Assembly (NCBI GenBank): GCA_044448905.1
Contig: JBIOHJ010000050.1
Span: 1-22,078, forward strand
Length of the DNA stretch: 22,078 bases
Origin: JBIOHJ01 sp044448905
GTDB lineage: Bacteria; Bacteroidota; Bacteroidia; AKYH767-A; OLB10
Direction: 5' to 3'
The notes under the pieces were generated by a model. That model had not been told where the DNA came from and searched no databases. It saw nothing but the letters and a program-made list of their open reading frames with translations. Of the stretch, positions 1 to 7,065 are shown piece by piece; position 1 is the first letter of the stretch, and each line of letters starts with the position of its first letter. The translations under genes were made by a program, and so were the position numbers.

Positions 1-1797
1 ATATTCAACATAGCCAACCTCACTTTCTCTCAGCAGATTAACGGATGCTACTCCCGAATTCCAGGGTGTATTGTATGACCCGCCAAAAGTGCTATTTACT
101 TCGTCTAAAGTTGTTGCATTGATAGCATCGGTCCAGAAAATTTTTGAATTCAGGGAAAGCACTTTTTCAACTGTTCCCGGGTCTTCGTTCGGGATGGTAT
201 AATTAATTCTAAGAGTATAAGTTCCAGGCTCAACGTTAGTAACTTCACTGGATGAAGAGATTAAATTATTTCCTGAATCGTACCATTCATAAGAATAGTC
301 ACCATAAAAAGAATTTGAATAAACCTGTTCAGCAATAATGCTTCCGGTAGTATTGATAATGTCTATCGCATTAAACTGAAAGTTGAAAAGCGGAGCAGGT
401 TTATCACATACAGCAAATATTTTTTCGATAGCTGCGCCCTGGTCATCTATCGAGACATTTAGAAAATACTCTTCAATTCTATTAAAGGAAATGGTTGTAT
501 CAAAGTAAACTACATTATTATTTGAGTAGATAAAATGTTCACTGCTGTCCTCCGAATTAAAAAAATGCTGAAGGCTTAATAAGTCGCCAGATCTAAAATT
601 CTCCCATGAATATTGTGATCCGGAAACAAAGATTGAATATTTCCCATCAAGAAATTCAAAACCATATATCAGTCCCTCATAAGGTGGATCAGAATTGTAT
701 TCCTTTAATCCTACTTTTGATTTTTGAATCAGATCAGGGATGACAAATTGAAATTGCCAATTGGCATTTGAGCGGAAGCAATTTATAGAAGTTGAATATC
801 CTCCATTTGAATAGCCAGAAGGAGTAGTTTTTCTAAGTGTTATTCCATCTCCAAAAAGAGAGGTTTTTTCTTCATCTAAAATATTTGGGAATGGCTCAAT
901 TATATAATACATACCTGTATCATTAAACCACTCCAGGTTCATCCCAATCAAAGCATGATATGCATAATTATCTGAAATTCGATTTAAAGCTAAAGTATGA
1001 ACCCCTGCCGTCAAATGAGTCGAATAAGGTATATGCGCCTGTAACTCCAATTCATCATAAAGGCTTGTATCAACTGTTACGGAATCAAAAATTTCACTGT
1101 TGTTTACAATTTCATCAAATTCAATTTGACTTGGATAGTCATTTCCATCCCAAATCGTTTCATATTCTGATGCAATCGTTGGATCTATAAAAATGCTTCC
1201 GGATGAATTATCGGTTTCATTTAAAATAATAGCTGATATATTAAAATCCTTGCCTGAAAAATTACATTTTACTTCATTAAGACTTGTATATTGATCATGA
1301 AGAGAAACATCCACTAACAAAGAACGATCAGGTTTCGTAATTGTCGAATAAAAAATGATTCCATTCTTCTTAAAACGCATGATGGTGTCATTCCTTTCAA
1401 TTTTAAAAATATCATTTAAATGAGCAATGCCAAATTCTCCCTTTAATTCACCGTTTAAATAGACATATACTAAATCATACTTTATGAGTATTACAAAATC
1501 AATTGAAGTATAATCGTCATTCGTATTTATATCTGACAATCCATATGCATTTTGGTTGCTTAAACTGGTAATTTTAAACTGCATGTATCCATTTTCATTG
1601 GCAGGCAAAAAATTTTCGGTTGATGCACCTGCCTTTCCCCAACCCGTATCGGTTGTTTTGGTAAGAGTATTCCCGGATAAGGTGACACCATTTAAACTTT
1701 TTTCATCCCACGAAACGTAAACTTGCGAGGAAGCGCAATTAAGCAAAGCCAAAAAACAGATGTTAATCAGCAGAAGGATTTTCAAAATATTTTTCAT
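1..1797 (-). CDS. Large exported repeat protein, adhesin-like (3' end outside window)
   Basis: The frame is open from ATG at 1797 to the left edge, 599 codons with no stop, so the C-terminus is missing. Residues 1-25 form a signal peptide: a hydrophobic run, then LLNCASSQ. Cleavage after Ala/Ser before Gln is likely; the Cys has only a poor lipobox. I see two full copies and the start of a third copy of a lectin-like beta-sandwich module, at about residues 28-170, 302-450 and 551 onward. They share a W/F..G-x-T-L-x-K-T-T...G pattern, then S-x-N-x-L and G-Y-x-[EQ]-[YF], and modules 1 and 2 end in a Y..nG..vyf-like strand. Between copies two and three, residues 460-535 look like a SprB/PKD-type repeat (YEWYDSGNNLISSSSE, then VEPGTYTLRI). 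This architecture is common in large Bacteroidota cell-surface proteins exported by T9SS; no sorting domain can be seen because the end is missing. It lies 16 bases after the small exported gene, so the two probably share a transcript. The ligand is unknown. Confidence 0.8.
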   Translation of the reverse strand, partial: MKNILKILLLINICFLALLNCASSQVYVSWDEKSLNGVTLSGNTLTKTTDTGWGKAGASTENFLPANENGYMQFKITSLSNQNAYGLSDINTNDDYTSIDFVILIKYDLVYVYLNGELKGEFGIAHLNDIFKIERNDTIMRFKKNGIIFYSTITKPDRSLLVDVSLHDQYTSLNEVKCNFSGKDFNISAIILNETDNSSGSIFIDPTIASEYETIWDGNDYPSQIEFDEIVNNSEIFDSVTVDTSLYDELELQAHIPYSTHLTAGVHTLALNRISDNYAYHALIGMNLEWFNDTGMYYIIEPFPNILDEEKTSLFGDGITLRKTTPSGYSNGGYSTSINCFRSNANWQFQFVIPDLIQKSKVGLKEYNSDPPYEGLIYGFEFLDGKYSIFVSGSQYSWENFRSGDLLSLQHFFNSEDSSEHFIYSNNNVVYFDTTISFNRIEEYFLNVSIDDQGAAIEKIFAVCDKPAPLFNFQFNAIDIINTTGSIIAEQVYSNSFYGDYSYEWYDSGNNLISSSSEVTNVEPGTYTLRINYTIPNEDPGTVEKVLSLNSKIFWTDAINATTLDEVNSTFGGSYNTPWNSGVASVNLLRESEVGYVEY

Positions 1798-1813
1798 GAA
1801 AATCAAGGTTTGG

Positions 1814-2263
1814 TTAGTTATTAAAATAAATTGATTGAGAAAATACTGCGTTGGCATATTCGAGTTTGGCTTCCGCATAATATGTGTTTATTCCGATAAA
1901 ATTTCCTAGTCCTAGGTATATCACTTCATTCTCTCTTTTATATGAGGTACCATCCATAAAAATTCCACTTTGATCGAAAACAAAAATCTTATTTAATAAA
2001 TCGGATGATCCCAGGGTGGTACCTAACTTCACATGAATATTAATGACGTTGGTAGTGTCTTCCAGTAATAAAGCCATCGTGCTTTTTAATTGCGTTAAGT
2101 TAAAAAAGACCGAATCATTATAATTTTGAAGATTATTAGTGTCATTCGGTGCTACTTCCATAAAAACTTCCATACTCGATGGTGGAGGAGGGGATTGAGA
2201 AAAGCACAATTCAATTGAGGAGTAAAAGAACAGGAAGGATGAAAATAAAATTGCTTTTTTCAT
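1814..2263 (-). CDS. Small exported protein of unknown function
   Basis: This 149-residue protein starts with a clear signal peptide (MKKAILFSSFLFFYSSIELC, cleavage probably near FSQ at 21-23) followed by a Pro/Ser spacer. The mature part of about 125 residues has a VINIHVKLGTTLGSSDLLNK stretch, a FDQSGIFMDGTSYKR stretch and a C-terminal YLGLGNFIG...YYAEAKLEYA segment, which suggests an all-beta fold. I recognise no domain. It is the first gene of a two-gene minus-strand unit: only 16 bases separate its stop from the start of the large repeat protein, so an accessory role for that protein (chaperone, anchor or partner) is a reasonable guess and no more. A Bacteroidota -7 box lies 116 bases upstream. 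The start ATG at 2263 gives the complete signal peptide. Confidence 0.75.
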   Translation of the reverse strand: MKKAILFSSFLFFYSSIELCFSQSPPPPSSMEVFMEVAPNDTNNLQNYNDSVFFNLTQLKSTMALLLEDTTNVINIHVKLGTTLGSSDLLNKIFVFDQSGIFMDGTSYKRENEVIYLGLGNFIGINTYYAEAKLEYANAVFSQSIYFNN

Positions 2264-2378
2264 GACATAATTTTTGTACTGTTAAATTTTTTTTAAGCGT
2301 AAGCTTTTTCTAAGCTTAACTTAGGCATTATAAATACACTGAGGAATAAAATTTCGCTTAAGAAGCTTATCAAAAAAA

Positions 2379-2386
2379 CAAATGTA
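2379..2386 (-). promoter_or_regulatory. Probable -7 box for the adhesin operon
   Basis: On the minus strand these bases read TACATTTG, a perfect match to the Bacteroidota -7 consensus TAnnTTTG. There is no good TTG at the -33 position. If used, the transcript would start near 2372 and have a leader of about 110 bases. Confidence 0.5.
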
Positions 2387-2601
2387 TTTTAATTGTTTTG
2401 ATTATTGCTTCTTACGGTCTTCTAAATAAACCAAAAACAGGTCAGTTGAATCATAGGCGGTAGTGTTGGGTTAGTTTAATAAAAATAAGGTCGGATGTAA
2501 ATCTGAAAATAATTTTTGTTACTCGCACTAATATTAAAGTATGATTTTAAATTTTTGCCGGGGCAATACTAAAATTGATTTTTTGATTTTCCAAAAGAAT
2601 T

Positions 2602-2622
2602 TTATCAACAGGGTGTTGATAA
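2602..2622 (-). terminator. Perfect 9-bp hairpin just after pilC/gspF
   Basis: Arms TTATCAACA and TGTTGATAA match perfectly around a three-base loop, 20 bases past the stop codon of the pilC-like gene. The position suits a transcription end or RNA-stabilising hairpin for the minus-strand operon. The run after it on the minus strand is AATTCTTTTGG, not a clean T tract, so it is not a textbook intrinsic terminator. Each arm is one base off the DnaA-box consensus TTATCCACA. Confidence 0.4.
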
Positions 2623-2642
2623 CCCAGGCTTGGGGCTTCTTT

Positions 2643-3791
2643 TCAGAACCCGACAGAGGTGCTCAATTTAAACAGCGGTAAATACATGGCGACTAAAATC
2701 ACCGCAACAAGAACCCCGAGGAATATTATGATAAGTGGTTCAAGCAGGCTGCTGATTAAACTTGTCTGGTGTTCCACTTCATCGGTAAACTGTTTTGATA
2801 GTTTTTCGAAAATCATTTCCAGTTTATTCACTTCCTCGGCTACCTTAATCAAGGAAATCATACGTTTGGTATATACCCGAAATTTAGAAAGGCTTCCGTG
2901 TAACGTTTCTCCATCAAGAATCATTTGCCGGGCAGATATAAGCGAAGTTTCAATAGGGTAGAACCCGACCATTTTCTTTACAAGGTCAAGAGCATTTACC
3001 AAAGGCGTTTTGGCGCTTGTAAGCAGGTGCATAGCGTGACAGAATCTTGCGAGGTAAACTTTTCTCATAATTTCTCCAATCAAAGGAACCCGCAAAATGA
3101 CAGAAGAAAAAAAACTCCGGAACCAGTCTTTGCTTTTCTGGGTGTAGAGAAACAGCAAGGCTAAAAATACGCACAGGAAAATAAAAAATCCATATTGAGA
3201 GAAAAAATCAGAAGCATTAATAATTAATTTAGTCAGCGGTGGGAGGTCGGTTTTAAATCTTTTAAAAACATCGGCAAACATGGGAACTACAAACTTCATC
3301 ATAAAAAAAATAGCGCCAAATGCAGTTATGAGCACAACTACCGGGTAGGCAAGGGCGTTAATAACCTGTCGCTTTTGTTTTATCTTCCCGTTAAAAAATT
3401 TTGTCAGGTCGTTTAATACCTCAGCCATCTTCCCGCTTTCTTCACCTATTTTAAGGCTGAAATATTCGTAAGCGCTGAACTTGCCCGATTGTTCAATTGC
3501 ACCCGACAAACTTCCCCCGCTCACTACAATTTCTTTTATGGTATTAAAAAGCTGTTTATCCTTTGCCTTGTTTTGCTGTTCAACTACCAATTCGAGAGCC
3601 GTTTTTATATCAACCCCTGCTGATAAAAGAATAGAAAACTCGGAATAAAATCGCTCCTTTTTTTTGTCACCAAGTTCCTTGCCGAAAAGAACAATTTCTT
3701 TATTGAGAAAATCAAAATAAGAACCAGGCTCTTTTTTTATTTCCAGGGAAGGAGCCGTACCGGTTTTAATTTTCCTGATATCAATTTCCAT
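2643..3791 (-). CDS. PilC/GspF-family inner-membrane platform protein
   Basis: The 382-residue protein has the two-copy layout of the T2SSF family. The first cytoplasmic domain (about 45-135) contains FSILLSAGVDIKTALELV and the ISLKIGEESGKMAEVL-type stretch (here YFSLKIGEESGKMAEVLNDL). A long membrane segment follows near 143-175, then another at about 197-216. The second cytoplasmic domain (about 245-345) repeats the pattern as FCHAMHLLTSAKTPLVNALD and MISLIKVAEEVNKLEMIFEK. A last membrane helix spans about 350-374, containing EPLIIIFLGVLVAVIL. In pili and type II secretion this protein sits under the pseudopilus and couples the assembly ATPase to pilin polymerisation. It is a little shorter than the usual 400 residues because the N-terminal arm is reduced. 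Its ATG overlaps the stop of the pseudopilin gene upstream by one base (TAATG), so translation is probably coupled. It could belong to a T2SS-like, T4P-like or competence-type system; no ATPase, secretin or peptidase gene is present here to decide. Confidence 0.92.
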   Translation of the reverse strand: MEIDIRKIKTGTAPSLEIKKEPGSYFDFLNKEIVLFGKELGDKKKERFYSEFSILLSAGVDIKTALELVVEQQNKAKDKQLFNTIKEIVVSGGSLSGAIEQSGKFSAYEYFSLKIGEESGKMAEVLNDLTKFFNGKIKQKRQVINALAYPVVVLITAFGAIFFMMKFVVPMFADVFKRFKTDLPPLTKLIINASDFFSQYGFFIFLCVFLALLFLYTQKSKDWFRSFFSSVILRVPLIGEIMRKVYLARFCHAMHLLTSAKTPLVNALDLVKKMVGFYPIETSLISARQMILDGETLHGSLSKFRVYTKRMISLIKVAEEVNKLEMIFEKLSKQFTDEVEHQTSLISSLLEPLIIIFLGVLVAVILVAMYLPLFKLSTSVGF

Positions 3792-4288
3792 TATTGCTCT
3801 TCGTTTTTATTTTCTGCTTCCATCAGGTCAGCAGATGCATATCTTTTTTTATAATGAAATTGTTCAGGCTCACCGGTAATTTTTGAATGGAAAATTACTT
3901 CATCCACAAGCCCGTTTGTATTTTCCTGTTTTAGGTTCATAAACTTCTTTTCCATTTCAACGGCCGCAACAAAAAAAGTATCACGCACTTCATCAACGGT
4001 TCTTAAAATAAAATTACTGTTGAAATTGTATGTTATTTTCCGGCCGGCCGGAAAATAAAAATGCAAGCCATTTGTGTGAGAAGCCGCAGTGAGTGCCTTC
4101 TCAAAATCATTCTTAAAAACACTATCGAACCCTGATGACTCCATCACTTGCTTATTTTTTGATTTGAAGCCGTTTATTTGATTCGATATAATATTAATGC
4201 ACAAATAAGCTATGCTTACAACGATAGCCGTCAATATTAAAGCAACCATCATTTCGAATAACGTAAACGCATGTACTCTTTTTTTCAT
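3791..4288 (-). CDS. Minor pseudopilin with type III N-methylation signal
   Basis: The 165-residue protein starts MKKRVHAFTLFEMMVALILT, a prepilin signal: short basic leader, then FTLFE with Glu at +5 of the mature protein and an unbroken hydrophobic helix to about residue 33. The residue before the expected cleavage site is Ala7 rather than the usual Gly, which is tolerated by some prepilin peptidases. The rest is a soluble domain with no recognised family; it has the size and look of a GspJ/PilW-type minor pseudopilin. The C-terminal 25 residues are Glu/Lys/Asn rich. Its ATG overlaps the previous gene by four bases (ATGA) and its stop overlaps the pilC-like start by one, so all three are likely coupled. 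A 26-bp perfect DNA palindrome lies within the gene (codons for FYFPAGRKI). Confidence 0.85.
   Translation of the reverse strand: MKKRVHAFTLFEMMVALILTAIVVSIAYLCINIISNQINGFKSKNKQVMESSGFDSVFKNDFEKALTAASHTNGLHFYFPAGRKITYNFNSNFILRTVDEVRDTFFVAAVEMEKKFMNLKQENTNGLVDEVIFHSKITGEPEQFHYKKRYASADLMEAENKNEEQ
4033..4058. repeat. 26-bp perfect palindrome inside pseudopilin gene
   Basis: The bases form an uninterrupted palindrome of two 13-base half-sites (TTATTTTCCGGCC and its complement), centred on GGCCGGCC. It sits in codons for YFPAGRKI. The GC core is unlike the surrounding AT-rich DNA. Seen directly; no function is assigned. Confidence 0.9.
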
Positions 4289-4638
4289 CCGGGTATAAAA
4301 ATAACTTCTTTATGCTGCGCTATTAATTTTCCTTTGCCATTGTATGCCGAAAGAGTCATTTGCAAAAGGTCGTCCGATTCCATAAACCGGTTTATTTTTT
4401 TTTTCACCACCAGGTTTTCAATCTCGTAATCATTATCAACGTAATTATTATCCTTTTTTGACTGTATGGAAACTTCGTTCAGAACCATACTGGCATGAAG
4501 CCGCTGCCTGAAATCCACCGAGTTGATCACATTGGAATAAATTACTGTTCCGATGCCGAAGCAGATAATTATAATTACCATTGCAACAAGAGTTTCAATT
4601 AACGTGGAACCGTTTATTTTTTTATTCAGTACAGCCAT
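4285..4638 (-). CDS. Minor pseudopilin, GspI/PilV-like
   Basis: The 117-residue protein carries a prepilin signal: leader MAVLNKKING, cleavage after Gly10, then STLIETLVAMVIIIICFGIG with Glu at +5 and a hydrophobic helix of about 20 residues. STLIETLVAM is typical of GspI/PilV-type minor pseudopilins, which nucleate or cap the pseudopilus. The globular part is short (about 80 residues) with charged Lys/Asn/Asp stretches. The start overlaps the end of the upstream gene by 13 bases, and the stop overlaps the downstream ATG as ATGA, so expression is tightly linked with both neighbours. The family call rests on the N-terminus and position only. Confidence 0.82.
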   Translation of the reverse strand: MAVLNKKINGSTLIETLVAMVIIIICFGIGTVIYSNVINSVDFRQRLHASMVLNEVSIQSKKDNNYVDNDYEIENLVVKKKINRFMESDDLLQMTLSAYNGKGKLIAQHKEVIFIPG

Positions 4639-5888
4639 TTCACAATTTTTTTATTCTTGCTTTGCTCTACTAAGCTTATCCCGGTAAAATGAACGCTCAA
4701 CCTGCTGTTATCAATGGTTGCATTGAGCAGATGATTTTCATAAATGGATGATGGAGTCCTGAGCATTATTTTTTTGCAGAAAACACTTCCGAAAACAGAG
4801 CCCTGTATATCGGCATTACCTGATGAATAAAGCTGCCCGCTGAATTCAGAATTTTTTTGAATATAAATTGTAATGTTTTTTTCCGTTGTGCTGACATCCT
4901 GGCTGGCAAATAAAATCCCGGTAATCTGCGCATCTTTTTCAAGGCGTATAAATAAATTATCGGCTGAATTCTTTTCCTGTATAATTCCAAGCACGCTCGG
5001 ATACTTTATCCTGCAGCTGCTTTTTACAATGATGCTGTCCGAAGCAAATGCCTGCACAGTCCCGGTAAAATTTTCTTCAAAGCTCACGGAAGATGCAAAC
5101 AAAAGAACATCGTGCATCTCATTATTCGATTCCACACGGATATTTTTTTTTGAATACAATAAAATATTCCCCGATAAATTTTTCCCGCTGAGCAGCATAT
5201 TTTCCTTGCTGTAAATAAATAAAGTGCTTTCGGAAAACGAACGGGTTATTGTATCAGGAATTTCCGACTCTTCAAAATTCACAATGCTGTCCGTTTCTCC
5301 TGCCTGTGCGATAAAAATATCCTTTAGCCGATTTATTAATTCTTTATTCACGGGAGGTAGCTGTGAAGTACTTAATTTAATGGTTCCGTCAATCAATTTA
5401 TCCCCGGTAAAGTTTTGTCCCTCAATGTATGCTCTTTTAACTCCTGATTTCGGAAGAAAGCAAGTGCCTTTTATAAGAGTCTTTCCGCATAAGGAAAGTG
5501 GTTTTCCCAGGTCGCACAGGTACAGCGCGGTTTCTTTGCTGTCAAAATAATCATATCCTATCAGTGCGGTCTTCCCAATTCTGTTATTCCCGGAAAATGC
5601 AACGGAAGAAAAAATTTCAAAGCCTCCCCAATCTTTTCTTTCAAGAGTTACCGAATCGGTTCCATCGTTAAAAAGATCTAACGTTGTTTTTTTATTCATC
5701 GGGATAAAACCGTTTTCCGACATCAGGATATTAATTCCGGAGTTTGCATTGAGCAGCAAACGTTCGCTAATATTGTTTGATGCAAAACGCAGCGATTGAA
5801 TGAGTGAATAAAATATAAAAGCGCTGCTTACCATTGCAATGAGCAGTGAAACAGCTATTGCATAAAAAAGAGCGCCCGCTTTTACCAT
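4626..5888 (-). CDS. PilX/GspK-like pseudopilin with beta-helix-like body
   Basis: I place the start at ATG 5888 (420 residues); a TTG two codons earlier is less likely. The N-terminus MVKAGALFYAIAVSLLIAMV, with a short basic leader and a hydrophobic helix lacking Glu at +5, resembles PilX/GspK tip pseudopilins. The remaining 380 residues are not a usual GspK domain. From about residue 225 there are repeated short strands such as LSGNILLYSKKNIRV, DVLLFASSVSF, TGTVQAFASDSIIV, ITGILFASQDV, FSGQLYSSGNADIQGSVFGS, a rhythm expected of a right-handed beta-helix or bactofilin-like solenoid. The pairs LCDLGKPLSLCG and GTCF supply several Cys in the first half. It would sit at the tip of a pseudopilus and could be a binding or cargo-sorting head. 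It begins 34 bases after the MORN-repeat gene. The pseudopilin assignment is inferred from N-terminus and context; the fold is inferred from sequence pattern. Confidence 0.75.
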   Translation of the reverse strand: MVKAGALFYAIAVSLLIAMVSSAFIFYSLIQSLRFASNNISERLLLNANSGINILMSENGFIPMNKKTTLDLFNDGTDSVTLERKDWGGFEIFSSVAFSGNNRIGKTALIGYDYFDSKETALYLCDLGKPLSLCGKTLIKGTCFLPKSGVKRAYIEGQNFTGDKLIDGTIKLSTSQLPPVNKELINRLKDIFIAQAGETDSIVNFEESEIPDTITRSFSESTLFIYSKENMLLSGKNLSGNILLYSKKNIRVESNNEMHDVLLFASSVSFEENFTGTVQAFASDSIIVKSSCRIKYPSVLGIIQEKNSADNLFIRLEKDAQITGILFASQDVSTTEKNITIYIQKNSEFSGQLYSSGNADIQGSVFGSVFCKKIMLRTPSSIYENHLLNATIDNSRLSVHFTGISLVEQSKNKKIVKWLY

Positions 5889-5922
5889 CCACAACGTTGT
5901 TTCAGTTTTTCTTTTCGGCTCT

Positions 5923-6636
5923 TTATTTTTTTACACCTTCTTTATTCCCTTGTTCTTTGGGCTTAACAGGCTCCTTTTTGGTATCAACAGTTGTACTATC
6001 CTTTTGTGCAGGCGCTTCCTTCTTACCTGACCCAGGGCTTTTAAGCGTATCAGTCTGCTGTTTTGTTTCCCCGGTTTGCTTTTTTGCTTTTTCTTTTTTC
6101 ACTTTTGGAGTTTCACTTACTTCCACTCCTTTTTTAAATTTCTGCTTACTAATTAATTTACCCTTTTCATATGTTTTTACATCGCCATGTATTACATCAT
6201 CTTTGTATTCAATGCTCTTTGTCAATTCTCCGTTAGTATTATAAAGTTCTTTAATACCGTTCAATGCCCCGTTTTTCCAATGGCTTGTTTCCTTAACTTT
6301 ACCATCATTATACCAGCCCATCCATTTACTCCATTTTAATCCTTTATTATAATGACCCTGTTCTTTTAAATTATTATTCAGATAAAATGACTTATAAATA
6401 CCATCCAGCAATTTTCCATCGTAACTTCCTTTAGTTAACATTACTTTATTAAATGCAAACCAGGTGTAAGTATAATCGGGGTTGATTTTAATTTTAGCTT
6501 TCGATGATAAAATTTGAGCCTTAACAGTGTAATCCTGAAAATTTATATATATCCATTGGGGAGGAATAATATTATCCTGTGCACTGGAAATGAAAACACA
6601 AAAAATAAAGCTCAGAAGAACAGGGTAGTTTTTCAT
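5923..6636 (-). CDS. Exported MORN/YwqK-type repeat protein
   Basis: The 237-residue protein has a signal peptide (residues 1-20, cleavage probably at ISSAQ). Residues about 68-170 hold four or five MORN_2/YwqK-like repeats of about 23 residues with the G-x-x-x-G-x-[YW] pattern: GSYDGKLLDGIYKSFYLNN, GHYNKGLKWSKWMGWYNDGK, HWKNGALNGIKELYNTNGE, EYKDDVIHGDVKTYEKGK. Such repeats are very common in exported Bacteroidota proteins, where annotation pipelines often call them antitoxin-like; no toxin is here and I do not infer one. Residues 178-237 are a Lys/Glu/Thr/Pro-rich low-complexity tail ending in basic residues. It is the promoter-proximal gene of the pseudopilin operon, with a good promoter 29 bases upstream, so it may work at the envelope with the pilus-like machine. 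Confidence 0.8.
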   Translation of the reverse strand: MKNYPVLLSFIFCVFISSAQDNIIPPQWIYINFQDYTVKAQILSSKAKIKINPDYTYTWFAFNKVMLTKGSYDGKLLDGIYKSFYLNNNLKEQGHYNKGLKWSKWMGWYNDGKVKETSHWKNGALNGIKELYNTNGELTKSIEYKDDVIHGDVKTYEKGKLISKQKFKKGVEVSETPKVKKEKAKKQTGETKQQTDTLKSPGSGKKEAPAQKDSTTVDTKKEPVKPKEQGNKEGVKK

Positions 6637-6664
6637 ATTGAAATTATTTACAAATAAAAGTAAA

Positions 6665-6696
6665 CAAACTTAGATATAAAAAACACTTTCACCAAA
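6665..6696 (-). promoter_or_regulatory. Promoter of the pseudopilin operon
   Basis: On the minus strand TTTG (6693-6696) is followed after 20 bases by TAAGTTTG (6665-6672), matching the Bacteroidota -33 and -7 boxes. Transcription would begin near 6658, giving a leader of about 22 bases. A second -7 match, TAACTTTG at 6693-6700, overlaps the -33 box. Confidence 0.7.
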
Positions 6697-6993
6697 GTTA
6701 GTAACGAAATTGAATTTTACTAAGAACAGTATTTACCCAACTAACTTTTATTTTTAAAGATTACTATCAACACCCTTTCCCAAAAGACCAGGTGGCTAAA
6801 ACCCCTCCATGCTAAAAAATTCCGAAATCGCCCTGCGCGCACCCGTACCCCTCTTTTAATTTTTTTGAAAATTATTTACCCCCATGTTTAATCCGGTCGG
6901 ATAAAGTCAAATATAATAGCTTGATTTTCAAAAATGAAAAGCTTCTTGTTGTAGCCTTGCTGCGATCACAGTAAGTGAGTCGTAAAGGGTCGC
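6697..6993. other. Divergent intergenic stretch with a GC-richer island and a stem-loop
   Basis: I find no ORF here. 6776-6860 is GC-richer than its surroundings (CCCCTCCATGC, then CCCTGCGCGCACCC and GTACCCCTC) and then gives way to T-rich DNA. 6959-6982 can form a stem, TGCGATCAC with GTGA(G)TCGTA around AGTAA; its left arm can also pair with GGTCGC at 6988-6993, just before TTTTG. A minus-strand TATATTTG at 6908-6915 could be a further -7 box. No known RNA family is recognised. Confidence 0.35.
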
Positions 6994-7025
6994 TTTTGTA
7001 TTTCAATAAAAATAACCGATATTTG
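6994..7025 (+). promoter_or_regulatory. Promoter of rpmB
   Basis: TTTTG at 6994-6998 is followed after 19 bases by GATATTTG at 7018-7025, seven of eight bases of TAnnTTTG. The start of transcription would be near 7032, about 34 bases before the rpmB ATG. Confidence 0.65.
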
Positions 7026-7065
7026 CGCTCCTTTTTATTGAATACTCTAAACTTAAATTAATAAC

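Larger units (their letters stand above)
2264..2642. other. Gene-free AT-rich stretch between adhesin unit and pilC
   Basis: No credible ORF lies here. The stretch holds the predicted promoter and leader of the small exported gene, including three AAGCTT hexamers (about 2301, 2312 and 2363) and an inverted pair TTAAGCG (2293-2299) / CGCTTAA (2355-2361), which could fold in the leader RNA. It also holds the perfect hairpin at 2602-2622. I see nothing recognisable in 2400-2600. Confidence 0.5.

Noticed and set aside
960..1190. Plus-strand 76-codon ORF
   Set aside because: It lies wholly inside the open minus-strand frame of the large exported protein and has no recognisable features.
2602..2622. 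DnaA boxes or an origin of replication
   Set aside because: Arms are one base off the consensus, only this pair is present, no box cluster or dnaA/dnaN gene is near, and the place fits the end of an operon better.
5923..6636. YwqK-type antitoxin of a toxin-antitoxin pair
   Set aside because: The label comes from generic MORN_2 repeats; there is a signal peptide and no toxin-like gene next to it.
6938..7000. tRNA or tmRNA fragment upstream of rpmB
   Set aside because: No T-loop consensus, anticodon stem or CCA-type acceptor stem can be assembled from the sequence.
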